Shown one piece after another: positions 13,501 through 28,500 of a DNA stretch of 64,000 bases. Origin of the DNA: Siphonodentalium dalli (lineage: Eukaryota > Mollusca > Scaphopoda > Gadilida > Siphonodentaliidae); NCBI GenBank assembly GCA_032622095.1, contig CP136062.1, positions 153,944,875 to 154,008,874 of the forward strand, written 5' to 3'. Numbering within the stretch: the stretch's first letter is position 1; each line of letters starts with the position of its first letter. The translations under genes were made by a program, and so were the position numbers. Below the pieces are notes generated by a model that was given only the letters and a program-made list of their open reading frames with translations, made no database searches and was not told the DNA's origin.

Positions 13501-16500
13501 TAACATTCATTCACTTTCGTCATCACTGTCGTCGTTATCAATAAACAATTTAAACCACTCAGCATCTGACAAAGCATCATCATACACTTCTACTTACGAA
13601 CTTTCTATGAACACATCATCCTCACATTCATCCTCACATTCATCTACAACTTTATAACCATCTTGGGGTCGATCTTTTCCCACGCGTTGACGACCCATTG
13701 TGCGACGAGGGGGAGTGACTGGCGCTTTTGATTCCCTCCTTTGGTGAAAACCATCTGGGTCGGATCACACTGCAAACTTAACCACTTCCAACTTAAATCT
13801 GGTTTCGTAACTCTGACGTTTGCGCTTAATCCCACGTTTATCCATAACGATCGAAGTATGTGAATATAATATATAGAAATTTACGGTATGAGGAAAGACA
13901 CAAAATATCCTATCATTTATAGGAATATAAAATTGAGACTCGGCTTACTGTTGTTTTAGGATAATGGCCTCGTTAATTTAGTTGTCGCCTAATTGTCGCG
14001 GATCATGAATGCAAACGCTTTGGGCTAATAGTGATGCAATGCACTCCTCAGTATTAAGTGTCAAATATACTCAATGTGGGGATTAAATGTTTGCACCCGA
14101 AGCGTACAGATTAAAATAATGTTTATGTAATATCAATAGGGGTTCGATTGCGGCTTCGCACTGAAGCCTCATTAAACTATTTGGAGTCAGGGTTTTATTA
14201 TGCTCATTCCTTCCCGGGCTTAAATAAACACTCCGATGTGACGTAATATGGTAGAAGTTTAGAGCCACGTGCAGCTTCTAAACAGTTTACTATGTCGCAA
14301 CACTGCAGACATCAAAGCGATGACACCGCCGTCATTGAATGTGGGTCAATTATGCACGTGTCCAGAATTGTTACACAGTCAGGTCAAGGACGCCAACTGT
14401 TTGTGAATTTGCTGCTGTTTGCGGTTGAATTATCAGATACTAATGCATATAATATGCTAAATAACAGTGAAGATAATAAATTTATTTGTATAATAAATGG
14501 TGTAATAATGAGTCCATTTCTTTTAGAGGTGAAACCGTAAGACGAGTCCATTTTGTTGTTTATTCAGAATTTGTACTTTCGGTTTCACAAATATCCGGTT
14601 ATATCACACTTTCTTTCCGGGATTTTGGGAATAAAAGTTAATAATAGTGAAGAGTAAGATAACTGTGTTCAATATTTTAATTCAATGAATATTATCCTTC
14701 TTGATGGAGAGTTTTGTGGCTGAATCTCCGCCGATATTTGCTGTGAATATCTCCTTGTCTCCGGACACTTGTGTACTTACCGGTCGTGGCTCAAACTCTC
14801 CAAAAATGAGTCAAGACTTCACCCCGATTTTGAGTTACCGTTGTATAAGGCGCACCAATATTCTGGGCTATATATTCAGGTAAAAAAGATGCGACTTATA
14901 CACCGAAATTGACGGTAATCACGAGTGTGCAGCTGTATTTTAAGCCCCCAATTATGATGATCTTGTTTTCACAAGAATGCATATGAGCCAATATTAATCC
15001 AATTGATTGAGTTTTTGTCATATCTGTCTTGCATACATCTCAAAATGTTTGATGCACCACCCAAAAAACGTGTGTGAATCTAAGTTTAACTCTTCATGGA
15101 TCAGCGCCATTCAGACGAGTCCATTTTGTTGGTAAGTTGTACTAATTTTGGTTTTGCGCATAATAAGTTTGTATCCGGTGTCTTTCTGATGCATTTCTAC
15201 ACTGAAGTTTCTACTTCTTTTTTCATTAATAAATGGAGGTGGTCTCTCAAAGCAGGTGAAATTCATGTTTTGAACCCAAAATTAGGTGGTCGCGGTCGTG
15301 TTTGACAGTTAGTCGCACATTGATGGTAATATATAGAATAAACCAGTCGGTGAACAGGTAATGCGATCGGAAATTGCAGGTGGTCGCTGTTGACTATGGT
15401 CTCTCAAGACAGGTTTTACTCTATCTATAAATTTGAAAACTTTATTTTGGAAATATGACTTGTATAGTCGCATCTGTTTCAAGTAAACTAAACATGACCC
15501 ATGTTTATCACTAATTACGATCAGATTTTTATAAAAGAAAGATATTTATTTCCGTATATAACACTCAAAAGAAGTAATCCCAACACGACAAATGCCTCCC
15601 GCAAAAATCTCCCTGATTGCCGTTTTCAAAACTTAACAGGTCTGGGGACCATACTTAAATCCAGCCATTTATGGGGCCATCTTCTATTATACCCCCTTAT
15701 AAGTTTAAGTGCTAAGTATATTTAATTTATTACTTTGTTACTTAGTGTACATGCTGTGTATGATACAACTGATATTTTGGGGGTTTTGATAATCAATATT
15801 ATTATCATATTGCATACTTGCAGTCATCGAATTCCACAGATATTCATCTGTATTGGCCTACTGTAAGTAAGATTGTTTGGACATTTTCATGTCTTTTTCA
15901 CATAAGGTTTCTTTGCTTTTTCATGTTTTATGTTCCACATTCACATGTTAGAAACTATTCATTTGGTTAAATAAATATTATATGTACTTCAAGTTGAAAA
16001 AGTATAATTTCTTTAATTTAATAAAAATTTAAACTTCCTGAGATATATTCCTTACATCCATATTATTTTGTATTATAATTAGGAGAAGTCACTTCTCCCT
16101 AGAGCTGTACTAATTTGTATTGTGTTATTCGAGAACAATTTCAATTCAAATATCATCATAGATGAGTTTTTGTCCTTGACTATATTTCATTTTGAGATAA
16201 ATTCTTCTATTAAGCTTGGTGAGGATATAATTTCCTGTCATTTACATGAAGTTTGATGTCCAAGAACTATTATTTTATGGTCAATGTAAGAATTATTTTT
16301 CTCGTATTCTCATATTGACAACATATTTGTTCTATTGTTAATTTGCTTTAGTTATTATGTTTTATTTTGATATTTTTATTTCAAGTTAGTAGTACATATA
16401 TACCCTTGAGATGTTTTTTTGCAATACATTATGGAAAATGTATGCTATGAGATGCTTGTTTTTTTTTAAAGCTTAGCCTGTAATTGTTTGCTTAGCGTGT

Positions 16501-19500
16501 TGTTAATTGCCATGCTCAATTACTGCCTTGGCTTTTATAGTTCCTGGTTTATATTGGTTTTGAATACTTGTTATCAGATCAAGTTGAGTACCTTGAAGAA
16601 TATAATATGAATTGCTAGATACAGAAATAAAGACAAGTTTTGTCCCAGGTCTTGTTGATATCATTAACCCTTTCAGTGCCAAGTCCGATTTTTGTATCAA
16701 CCCATATTTCCTTGATCATTTTTCAATTTATTGATTATAATAATGTGATACATTGATGGAAAGAGCTCTTAGATCTCTTAATTTCCATCAATGTATCACA
16801 TTATTATAATCAATAAATTTGAAAAATGATCAAGGAAATATTGGTTAAGTACACATATCGGACTTGGCACTGAAAGGGTTCAATCTTACTGTCATCAAAT
16901 ATTACCAATGCTTTGAAGTGCTTCATACAATAAATCTTACTTCAAAATCCAGTCTTATGCCTTCTGATTTATCATGGTCCGCTCTAGTGAGTTTGTATAC
17001 GTTTCTGATGACCAATTTCTTAGAGATTATTTGCAGAAAAAAATATATACTTGCAAAAAGATACCAAATGAAGATACGTTTGCTAAATGGGAATTGTTCA
17101 TGCATTAGCCACTTCTGGTTCAAGGGCAGCATAGTTTTAATTTACAAGTGCTAAAGTTTGATCTCCTCTCACCTGTTAGAAATAAATATTGAACGATTTA
17201 TTATATTGTTTAGATCCTTTTCAGTTTTAATTTAGGCCAACAAAAATAATACCTATGTTTAGGGTTATGTGAACTAAAAAAATTAGGGTAGGTAAGTGGT
17301 GATTTTTTTTGGATTTTTTTATTCTGATTTCCATTTGTTCATTGACATAGGAGAGGTTTGAAAATGGGTAAGACATATTTTTATATGCCCTTCCCACTGA
17401 AAAAAAAATAAAAAGTTTTGGTAGCAACATTTTTCTAGGGTAGGTAGGGGAACCCTAAACACATGTATTTTTTTTGTTTTGCCTTAATTATGCAAACATG
17501 TAATTAGTCACTTGGAGTATCCCACAATGACACTTTGTCTAAGAAAAAACCCAACTGCTGGTTATACCACAGGTGCAACTTACCCCTGTATTATGAATTA
17601 CGGGAGCAATCGGCCCTTGCTGTGTTTTCATCATGGAAAGGGTCTGTATATTGTCAATGTCCATTTAGAACTATTTATATCTGGAAACTTGCTGTTGGGC
17701 CTGCCCTTTTATGACAGGAGCAGCATTGGTGCAGCATTAATTATCCTGTGCCAGTGCATTCTCTTATATTTGCGAGTCTCCCATATATATATATAAAGAG
17801 AATGCACTGGCTTACACGGTCATGGTAAATATTGTTGGGCCAATGTATTCTCTTATATATGTGAGGCTCCCTATGGGAGACTCACATTTATAAGAGAATG
17901 TATTGGCACAGAGTTTTTGCAAAACTTCAGGAAGCTCCAGTCATAGAAGGATTAAAGACATGGACGGCCTTGGTTGTAGGTTATAATTTAGAAATTAAAG
18001 TTACCTCATAATGAAAATTTCTTCAAGAATATACTAATAGTATTGTATAATAATAGAATGAATACAATATTATCCACAAAACACACATTGTGTGACCCAA
18101 GCATTTGTTTATATACAGCATGTAAAGTGTGCGATAAGCAAAACACTCAATACTGTGGCAATTTTTTTGGGAGAGTGATTCATGGTGACCCATTCAATTC
18201 TGAAATCGTGAGTGCTGAGCATTAGCGAGCGCTATACCGGTATGTTCTAAACAACATAGTGGCCGTTTTTACAAAAGTTGGCCGTTTTTACCAAAGTTTT
18301 CTTAGTGGGGGTCTTCACTGTTGAGTGTTTTGCTTATCGCACACTCTTTACGTACTGTACTATAAAATAATTTGGCTTTTGTTTACATAACGGCATATAA
18401 TCTTGACAATAGCATACCATTTACAAAATATTTATGATTGGTACAAGGACAGTGTCTGTCTATATTTTAATATTCTTTCTGTTTATGGCTGTTATAACAG
18501 ATGTGACCATTTTAGCAGTAATACAGTTATGCTCTAATTAATCGACTCCTTAACCACAGCAGAATTATGGGTAACTTTTCAGGATTTAGTCGGAAATAAG
18601 GCTTGTTGCCATTTATCGGAAAGCTCTCGGCGAGAGCTTTCCAATGAATGGCAACAAGCCATATTTCCGTATTACTGTATAATGAAGGCCATCATGCCTT
18701 TAAGTGCTTTGATTTTCTTTTCTATTTTACAAAATTGATTTTAAATTTATATTTTCTGACAGCAAAAGGACATCGGGAAATATGCATTAATTGGAGCTGC
18801 AGCTCAGCTTGGTGGAATCCTCCGAACAACGATTAGTCTGACAATCATGATAGTGGAGTGTACGGGTGATATATCATTTGGATTACCCATAATGCTTGTT
18901 CTTATTATATCGAAATGGGTCGGTGATTTCATAACTACGGTGAGTGATTTCTGAATACAAGTCTGCAAATAGTGTCTGTCATTTGCAGAATGAGATCCAC
19001 AGAGGGTGAATTTAATAACTCTATCCCACACAGTGGTCTAGTGTCACCAAATTCACCCTCTGGGAACCTCATTCTGCTTAGGACTCAACTGCTATGGGAG
19101 ACCTAGGATCAGATTGAAGTTCCCCAGTTGAAGTTGGTGATGTTCACCCATTAGTCACCTCGATTATGCATTTTATATTCTGCAAATTAGGGGATATAGA
19201 AACATCCCAGAAGGGAAAAAGTTACTAAAAACAATGTTAATTTGAGCTATAGATCTATACTTCCCAGAAGATGAGGTCTAAGCAGAATGAGGTCCCCAAA
19301 GGGTGAATTTGGTGATGCTAGCCCACTATGTGGAATAACATCACTAAATTCACCCTCTGGGGACCTCATTTTGCAATGACAGACACACTATTTGCAGGAT
19401 GGACTTATTGTTACTTTTTATTAGCTTAACTCTTTCGCTGCCACCCGCCACCACAGACGTACCCCCCATGCAGTGCCACGCATCCTGTACATAAATCCAT

Positions 19501-22500
19501 GTATTTCAGGTATATATGGGTAATACATTATATCTCAAGCAGTTTCTAATATAATTAGTTGAAACTTCACATGTATATAGACATAGGTATACCCTGTCGA
19601 ATGCCGCCGTGGACACGCCCACCAAGGTAGGCCTGTAACGATTCATCGCGATTCGTCATTCACGATTCTATACGCGATTCATTTGACTGTAATTTCGATA
19701 CACTACGATACAGTTCCGCTATTATGCAGTTACCATACGAAGTCAATCGGGTCCCCTCGTTCGTTTCCGTAAGCTGTGAATGCTTACGCGGAAGTGAATC
19801 TGTAAATTTCGTTTGTTTCCGTGAGCTCGCACTTTGACCTTTGACACAAACGTTGGCGGAAGTGAAATGACTGACCTCCGTAACCTAGCCTCAGACTGTA
19901 AGCCATGCTCTGATTGGTTTAATTTGATGAACTGCTGTGATTTCAACCAATCAAATACTAGTATATTGGATATATCGTCTGCGGCAAAACAACAACACGT
20001 GGGCCGTGGAAAGATGTCTGCTCAAAGCTTAAAACTTGTCAATCCGCCAGCGGCCTGCAGGTCGAAAGTCTGGCAGCATTTCGGTTTTGGGACGTACACC
20101 GTTGAAGAGGATGGATGCATTAAGACAGACAGAACTAAAACGATCTGCAAATTATGTTCGACGGCAACCTCTTACAAGACTGGTGTTACGACCAACATGT
20201 AAAAACCTAGCATAACTTCAATGCCTCATGAATAAGAACATCAACTTCGGGTGAACACTCAGTTAATGTTTGATGCTCCATCATGCTCGCCACTACGGTT
20301 CGGTTCTGACAGTGTTATCTGTTACATGTTGTGAGTTATGACTAATGTCACATTGTTGTGTTGAATTACTGTTGATTAAAATATGAAATGAATTAAAAAA
20401 ATAAGACTTGAATCACTGTTGCATGAGTTTCGGATTGAAAATTAGCTTTTCTGACCATATACTCAGATATAACTATGAGCATAATACAAAGTAGTGTATA
20501 AGAGCCCAGCTGCTCAGCGACATTTCGTCGTGTGCCATTATTAGGCATATAGTTTAATGGTGCATGGCGAACTGTCGCTGGGTGCTTACACTACTTGTCA
20601 ATAGTTATATCTGAGTATATTGTCAGAAAAGCTCATTTTCAGTCAGAAACTCCAGCAACTGACTGCCAACTGTGAAATGATATACTATTCACTAAATTGA
20701 GTATAGTTCATCATTCTACGATAACAGTTAACACCTGAGAGTTGTGCAAATTTGGAGTGTTGAACTTGAATAGCTAATATTTTATTTACTCGTGGGATCA
20801 AATTTTGCGTATCGCGATACGTATCGTATCGTTGGCCCTGTATCGCGATACGTATCGTATCGTGACCAAGCGTATCGTTACAGGCCTACACCAAGGTCAC
20901 GTGACATTGGCGGCCATCTTGGATTAGTGGCTATTTGCCGGTATATGTACAGTTTGTGTGGGTATGAATGGGTGTGTTGTTTGTTTTCTAATTTTCAACC
21001 CAATTATACGATGTCCAACAGTAAGGTACATGGGAGTAACCTATATGAACCCACTTTGGACATAAAATAGGTCACGTGACCTTGGCGTCCATCTTGGATT
21101 TATGCAAGTTGCCACCTATTTGTAGCAAAATGGGATACAATGGCGCACTTTGTTGAGTTCGTGCTTTTGTTGCTTGAATATTCCCTGATAGGTACAATTC
21201 CAAATATAGATATATATATATAACCATACCCATATGTATATATACCTGCAGGGGGACATATGATCCTGCTCCGCCCCTTATAAGTCACGTGATCTTGACG
21301 GCCATCTTGAATTTCAGAAAAATTGGGTTTTACGATGATTTATGTGAATTATATGGGTCACGCGGGCGTACGCATGGTCAACTCACCAGCATAATTAATT
21401 TAGTTGCCTGTTATCACCACTGGAAAACGATACAATAGACAAGGGTTGTTCAAAACCAGTAAAGGTCTATTATAAATAATAGGTATAAGTATCTTATGTG
21501 CCGCAGGCGCCCCTCGATCATTAGAGTATAGAGGTTAGTTATAAAACCCGCCACCCCATCCCACCACCCATAGTATCTTATGCGCCGCAGGCGCCCCTAT
21601 AGAGGCTACTGCCCACATAAATAATAGGTATAAGTATCTTATGTGCCGCAGGCGCCCCTCGATCATTAGAGTATAGAGGTTAGTTACCCACCCGCCACCC
21701 CATCCCACCACCCATAGTATCTTATGCGCCGCAGGCGCCCCTATAGAGGCTACTGCCCACATAAATAATAGGTATAAGTATCTTATGCGCCACAGGCGCC
21801 CCTCGATCATTAGAGTATAGAGGTTAGTTACCCACCCGCCACCCAATCCCGCCACCCATAGTATCTTATGCGCTGCAGGCGCCCCTATAGAGGCTACTGC
21901 CCACATAAATAATAGGTATAAGTAACTTATGCGCCACAGGCGCCCCTCGATCAATAGAGTGTAGAGGTAATAACAATAACTTCTTCAGTCCTGAGTCTTT
22001 TGCGAGCAGCCATTTTCGACTGATAACCACGTGCTAACAACAATGACGCAATATTCCGGCTCTGACTGTACTCCCATAACATCAGAAATAGCATGACCTT
22101 GAGGACATTGTTGCTTTAAATTGTTCGCGCGCAACAGTACTACAGATAATTACATTGTACACTGTCAAACATGCCGGAAAGAATAGAGTTATATCCCATA
22201 CATTAGACTACATACCAAATTCGCAAAAATGCGCGATTGGCAGCGTCTTCGAAGTTCGCATTTATGCGCGTTTGGCAGCGAAAGAGTTAACCTTTAATCT
22301 TGACTGAGCTATACTCAGCTATTGGTATGAGTTCAGGAGCATAGCATTATGGGGCATGACACCTTCCCCACTGCACAATATATATATATATATCAACCCA
22401 AAATTTTCAAAAATTAGAAATTTCAGGGATGAATATATTAGAAATGTTTTAATTATTAAATGACAATTACCTTGTAATATATGTTAAATGTTATGAATGG

Positions 22501-25500
22501 TGTCTGATGCCCATGGCGTCTTTTGCAGGCATATTCTGCAGTCTTACAACTCTGTTGCGTCCCTCTCTTCTCCCACTCTCTCTCTCTTTCTCGCTCTCTC
22601 CTTGTCAGAGAGAGGGGCATGAAACAAATGGGAGCAATCTTAGCATAGGGCTTGTTGTATAATACCTTTTCCAATATTTCTTTCTATGTATTGACATTAC
22701 AATTGTATTAACCCTTTACCAAACAAACCGGCCAAAACCGGCCAAATAAAGCTTCAACAGCCTAAAATATCTTCGGTCTGTCTCAATAGAACCATACAAA
22801 TATGGATATCATTGGAACCGGCTCCTTGACCACATTGTGATAGTTACAGTTATGCCCTGTGCCAATGCATTCTCTTATATATGCGAGTCGACCATAGGTC
22901 GCCTCGCATATATAAGAGAATGCATTGGCCTAAAAAAAATCTTTTTTAAACACTTTTTCTTACATTCTTTAACAATTTTATAATCTTTAATGTGTTAAGC
23001 CAATGCATTCTCTTATATATGTGAGGCGACCTATGGTCGACTCGCATATATAAGAGAATGCATTGGCACAGGGCCCTTCTGTTGGTTAAAGGGTTAATAA
23101 ATGTAAGTTTCATGGCCAAGTTGCACCAATGTATTACACTACTGGCAGGCAATTGACATTAATATGGCAGAAATGCATCAGTCACTGTGGTCAAGGCTTC
23201 AAATTTCATAGTACAGAGAATAACGGCACCGGATTGTTTTGATTGTATTTTCTTGCAAGTATTTCTGTAATAATCAACCTATTTTGATCACCTGAATGTG
23301 ACCAAAAAACAGAATTATGGGTATATTTTGTCTCTTTAATAAACTGTATTTTATAAAAGTTCTGTTAGTCTGTATTTGAAATATAAAAATCAGAATATAT
23401 TTATCCAAACATTGCCTTCTTGTGTACTGTTGAACCAGGTACTGTAACATGGCCCATATTGGTTTAGACTCTGTGTGCTGTTGGAGAAACCAGAATTTCT
23501 GAGATATTTTAATTTGAGTTTTCATGTAGCAAGTAACGACTGATTCTCAATTTCTCAACAGGTAGCCTTTAACATATACTAACTTTATGTTTACAGGGTT
23601 TATATGACATGAATATCGAAGTTTATGGTTTGCCTTTGTTGCCATGGGAACCACCTCCTCTCTGTGATAATGTGAAAGCTAGTGAAATAATGAGTCAGCC
23701 TGTATTAAGTTTCAACCTCCTCGAACGAGTGGACTATATTTTAGAAATACTGAAGACTGAGACTTTCTGTGGCTTCCCGGTCGTCGGCCCTTCTGACTCA
23801 ACGGAGTCGACACAAACTTATGGCAAGCTTAAAGGACTCATTCTCAAGTCACAGCTTTTAGTGCTACTCAAGCACAAGATATACAGCCACAGGGGGCAGC
23901 ACCAGCCAAGGAACATATCACTTAATCATTTCCGGGATGCCTTTCCCCAGCATATCAACCTCCAGGTATGTTACTTAATCATTCCAGGGATGCCTTTCCC
24001 CAGCATATCATGTTACTCAATCATTCCAAGGTTGCCTTTCCCCAGCATATCATGTTACTTAATCATTCCGGGGATGCCTTTCCCCAGCATATCATGTTAC
24101 TTAATCATTCCAGGGATGCCTTTCCCCAGCATAACATGTTACTTAATCATTCCAGGGTTGCCTTTCCCCAGCATATTATTAAAGTTATTAAAGATGCAGA
24201 ATCCAATTTGATGGTCCCCTTATCATCCAGTTACAACAACAATGGAATTTTACCATAAGCCGATTTAGTTATCCAAATTACCAATAAATACACACATCAA
24301 TATTTAGAAATCAATATTACGAAATCATATTTGCCGAAAATATCCCATAATAACTTTTATTTCTTGGCTGTTTGGACGGTGAGCGAGTGTGGTTTACAAC
24401 TTCCATATATGGTGATGCCTAGTTAAAAGTAGTATTCCCCAACACTTGTCATCACAAATGTAAACAAATATCTATTTCCATGTGTAACTAGCATGTTGTT
24501 ATATAACATGTCTATTTGCATGAATAAAACATGATTACCGATTATATATTTGTGCATCCGCGCACCAACTATCACACGATAACTTACTTTTTGTCACTGG
24601 CATTACTTTTCATTGTCTTATAATCCAAAAATAATCGCCGCTGATCTCCATGCAATGTCACAGCGAACCATGACCTCCCATGCGTCCAACTATTTCTGGA
24701 AGAAGTCATTGAAATTTTTCTAGACTGACAAAGAATCAATGTGGATAAAATTAACAGATTTCAAAAATCGAAATCTGATAACTCTGATAGCTTTGAGGGG
24801 TGGGTTCCTTGACTCAGATCAAATATATTTTATCCCCAAAGCTGAAGAAATGGTAATTTAGGGGAATCAAATCGGATTATGCATCTTTAAGTTATGCATT
24901 GGAATGGTCCATTATTCATTTTTTGTGAGTCATTGATATCAAAATACAGGTCAAGTTCGAATTTGAGTTTGATCTGATGATTTTTTCTTGTTTTTTCTTT
25001 GGTTTCCGGATGATAACTCAAGTTTGGATTATTTAATTGGAATTTCTGTTTTTTTGTGGGTGGTTCATATCAAAATACAGGTCAAGTTCGAATTTGAGTT
25101 TGATCCAATTATTTTTCCCAGAGTTATGGTCCTTTCGACCATTTATAATTTTCTGTATGAGGGTACCTTCATCGTGTAATCAACTCCTCCTACAGTAGAT
25201 ATTTGAAACTTCAGAGTATTGTTACCCACATATTGGAGATGTGCAACATGTATATAGATGACGGAATTTATTTTTTTTACGGAATTATTAACCCTTTCGA
25301 ACATTTCAACATTTAAAAAAATTTCTTTAACAAAGCGGCATCGACTTGCGACGTTGTCGGGGGACACTGTCGTCGGCCGACCTTTTATTCAACTTAGAAT
25401 TTGACTGCATTTGGCATTGAAATTATGGGTATATCAGATTTTCTTTGTAAGCTCAAATTATTATTTTATTTGGCAGTAGTACAATTCGAAATGGCTAAAG

Positions 25501-28500
25501 GGCATATTTTGCCATGTCCTAGCGATGCTATTGTTATCTATACTAATGATATATGTGTTATCATCTTCCAGGATCTTGATCTTGATATAACAGATCAAGA
25601 AAAGAAATATTTCATCGACCTTTCACCTTTCATGAACCCAACTCCTTTCACAGTTCATCCAGTGAGTATCTAGTGTCACACCCCTTGTTAAGTTAATAAT
25701 CCCTTGAGCATTGATGAATGTCATTATGAATTTCATTGACAAGTTTTCTGCTTTAACCCTTTACCCAACAAACCGGCCAAAACCGGCCAAATAAAGCTTC
25801 AACAGCCTAAAATATCTTCGGTCTGTCTCAATAAAACCATACAAATATGGATATCATTGGAACCGGTTCATTGACCACATTGTGATGGTTACAGTTATGC
25901 CCTGTGCCAATGCATTCTCTTATATATGCGAGTCGACCATAGGTCGCCTCGCATATATAAGAGAATGCATTGGCCTAAAAAAAAATCTTTTTTTAACACT
26001 TTTTACCATTTTTTCGTACATTCTTTAACAATTTTATAATTTTTAATGTGTTAAGCCAATGCATTCTCTTATATATGCGAGGCGACCTATGGTCGACTCG
26101 CATATATAAGAGAATGCATTGGCACAGGGCCGATCTGTTGGGTAAAGGGTTAACCCTATACTAAATACTCATTGACGAGTAGTTCCCTTTCGGAAATGTT
26201 CAGATAATAATAACATTTCCCTCCAATATATATGACTCCTTCTGTACTTTTACGATCATAGTCCAGTGCATTTATGAGAAAAAATGCCAAACCTGGTACT
26301 AATTACAACAGAATTTTTTTGTTTTGCTGGAACAAGTACATAAACCCTCCATAAACAACATACTTAAAATTCAGCAAAAATCGGAAAAAGGGAAATTGAT
26401 TAATTTTGTGAAATAAATGTGGGAAAATTTGGTCAAATAATTAATTTATGGAATATATAAAAAAATTCAAATTCATAAGTCCTTCAAATGTCTTGTCTAT
26501 TTTGTCGATCTGACTTTCCTGATTCCAGAACAGAAAACTATTCCCAAATCTGTTTTAATTATTTTCGAGTTGTGTTTCTTAAAAACTGCAGTTTACCTGA
26601 TTTCAGAGACTCAATTTTTCAGATTGAGTCAAATTCCGTATTTTATGGCCAATTATAAAAAAAAAACTAGAGCAAAATGAAGGGAATTTTTCAGTGTTTT
26701 AGTAATTTCCTCGCTAGATTATACACAAAAATGATTAATTTGTGCATCTTTGATAAAGAAGAAAAAAATATTCTCAAACAAAATGTGTGTTCCAATGTAT
26801 AGACTTAGCCAAATTTGCCTCTGACACAGAACTCGTGTGATTAAATGCAATATTGGAGGTCATGTGACTCAATATATTGATATCCATATGCCCTGCTTTT
26901 CTTAAAACAAAAGCATATTTTGGTCTAATATTTCAACTTGTCTTTATTTTTCAGCATTTTTCTCTACCCAGATTATTCAAACTCTTTCGAGGTCTAGGAC
27001 TTCGACATCTTATCATTGTTAATGACAATAATGAGGTATGTTGATTACAACAGACTAAAATCTATTCTTCAAACTATTTTTATCCCAAAGGGTTAAAGTG
27101 AAAGACAAACACTGGAATGCGTTTTAGCTACCTGTTCAGAAAAAACATAATATTATATGGGAAGCCGATACAATATATGTAGAAGTAATAAATACAAACA
27201 TGCTATTGACAATTTTTTGTGGCACATAACTGCATTTATCCAACGCTCACTACGTCTAATGCCTACATAAAGCCTGCCTAATAAACGTTACGTTTATTAT
27301 GTCAAGGTAGCTTTATTAGGTCAACATAGCTTTATTAGGTAGTACTACTTTTATGATGTAATTTGATATGCAAATTGCGCAGGTAACTAGAGACGTCAAC
27401 CGGCCTTAATGACGTCATTGTGATTTCAGAACGTTTTTATCATGCATAATTCACTAAAATAATTCGTAAAATGATATATGTTTTTGCTCTAAAACATCTA
27501 TAAATCATCCGAACAAGGTCTGCTTAGAATAAAGTGTAAAAAGGCCAACGAACTATTTCGCTCTAAACTGCTAATTAGTTTGCTTGACCTAATAAATGTA
27601 TTGTAATGGCGTCATCGAAGTAACGAATGTAAAACTGCAGAAAATGACAGATTTACCTCACAAAAGGCAAGTTTTGTGCGATGGATAAATAAAATATGTA
27701 GCTAATGTTGTCGCTTAAACTGTTTATGTCCGCTCGGGGGATTTGGCATCTATTGGACTCGGCTATAGATGCTCAAATCCCCCTCACGGACATAAACAGT
27801 TTAAGCGACAACACTAGCTACATATTCTATATATATGTGTAGGTTAGACATTAATCCTGCATGTGTTTATTAGAAAACATAAAAAAGGGAGGGAGGGTTT
27901 TCAAAATTAGCAACCGGTCAATTTAACCCTTTACCCAACAAACCGGCCAAAACCGGCCAAATAAAGCTTCAACAGCCTAAACTATCTTCGGTCTGTCTCA
28001 ATAGAACCATACAAATATGGATATCATTGGAACCGGCTCCTTGACCACATTGTGATAGTTACAGTTATACCCTGTGCCAATGCATTCTCTTATATATGCG
28101 AGTCGACCATAGGTCGCCTCGCATATATAAGAGAATGCATTGGCCTAAAAAAAATATTTTTTTACCATTTTTTCTTACATTCTTTAACAATTTTATAATT
28201 TTTAATGTGTTAAGCCAATGCATTCTCTTATATATGCGAGGCGACCTATGGTCGACTCGCATATATAAGAGAATGCATTGGCACTGGGCCCCTCTGTTGG
28301 GTAAAGGGTTAACACAAATGCTTCGCTCATCCCTGCCAGCAAAAATATACTTCTCAGGGAATTATTCCAATTGATTCACAAATTAATCTTTTAATTTTGT
28401 TGAAGTACTTCCCAACATCATTGTATAGCTTACTTTTCTGAAATGCCATGCGTTATGATGTAGTGATCTATACCGGTGAAAGATCTCACTACCAAACATG

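Larger units (their letters stand above)
19628..20888 (+). mobile_element. hAT element, 1261 bp, exact 8-bp TSD, BED-finger remnant
   Basis: TIRs TAGGCCTGTAACGAT / ATCGTTACAGGCCTA and exact CACCAAGG duplications (19620-19627, 20889-20896). Subterminal CGTATCGCGATACG palindromes occur near the right end. It contains the first part of a transposase gene and a 200-bp hairpin insertion. It sits inside the TTAA element, so it is the younger of the two. Confidence 0.95.
19426..22290. mobile_element. 2.86-kb TTAA-flanked element (CTCTTTCGCTGCCA ends) with nested hAT insertion
   Basis: TTAA at 19426-19429 and 22287-22290 flank inverted ends CTCTTTCGCTGCCA / TGGCAGCGAAAGAG. Inside are four GTCACGTGA plus GCCATCTTGGAT-like blocks, a 144-bp tandem array, and a complete hAT element. 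No piggyBac transposase frame is visible. Confidence 0.82.

Noticed and set aside
19834-20013. N-terminal extension of the BED-finger frame
   Set aside because: The in-frame ATG at 19834 adds 60 residues without any motif. BED fingers of hAT transposases usually sit near the N-terminus, so the ATG at 20014 was preferred.
21535-21954. Minus-strand 139-codon frame with three 48-residue repeats
   Set aside because: The frame is open only because the 144-bp DNA repeat is divisible by three. It has no start context, motif or splice signal, and lies inside a transposon.
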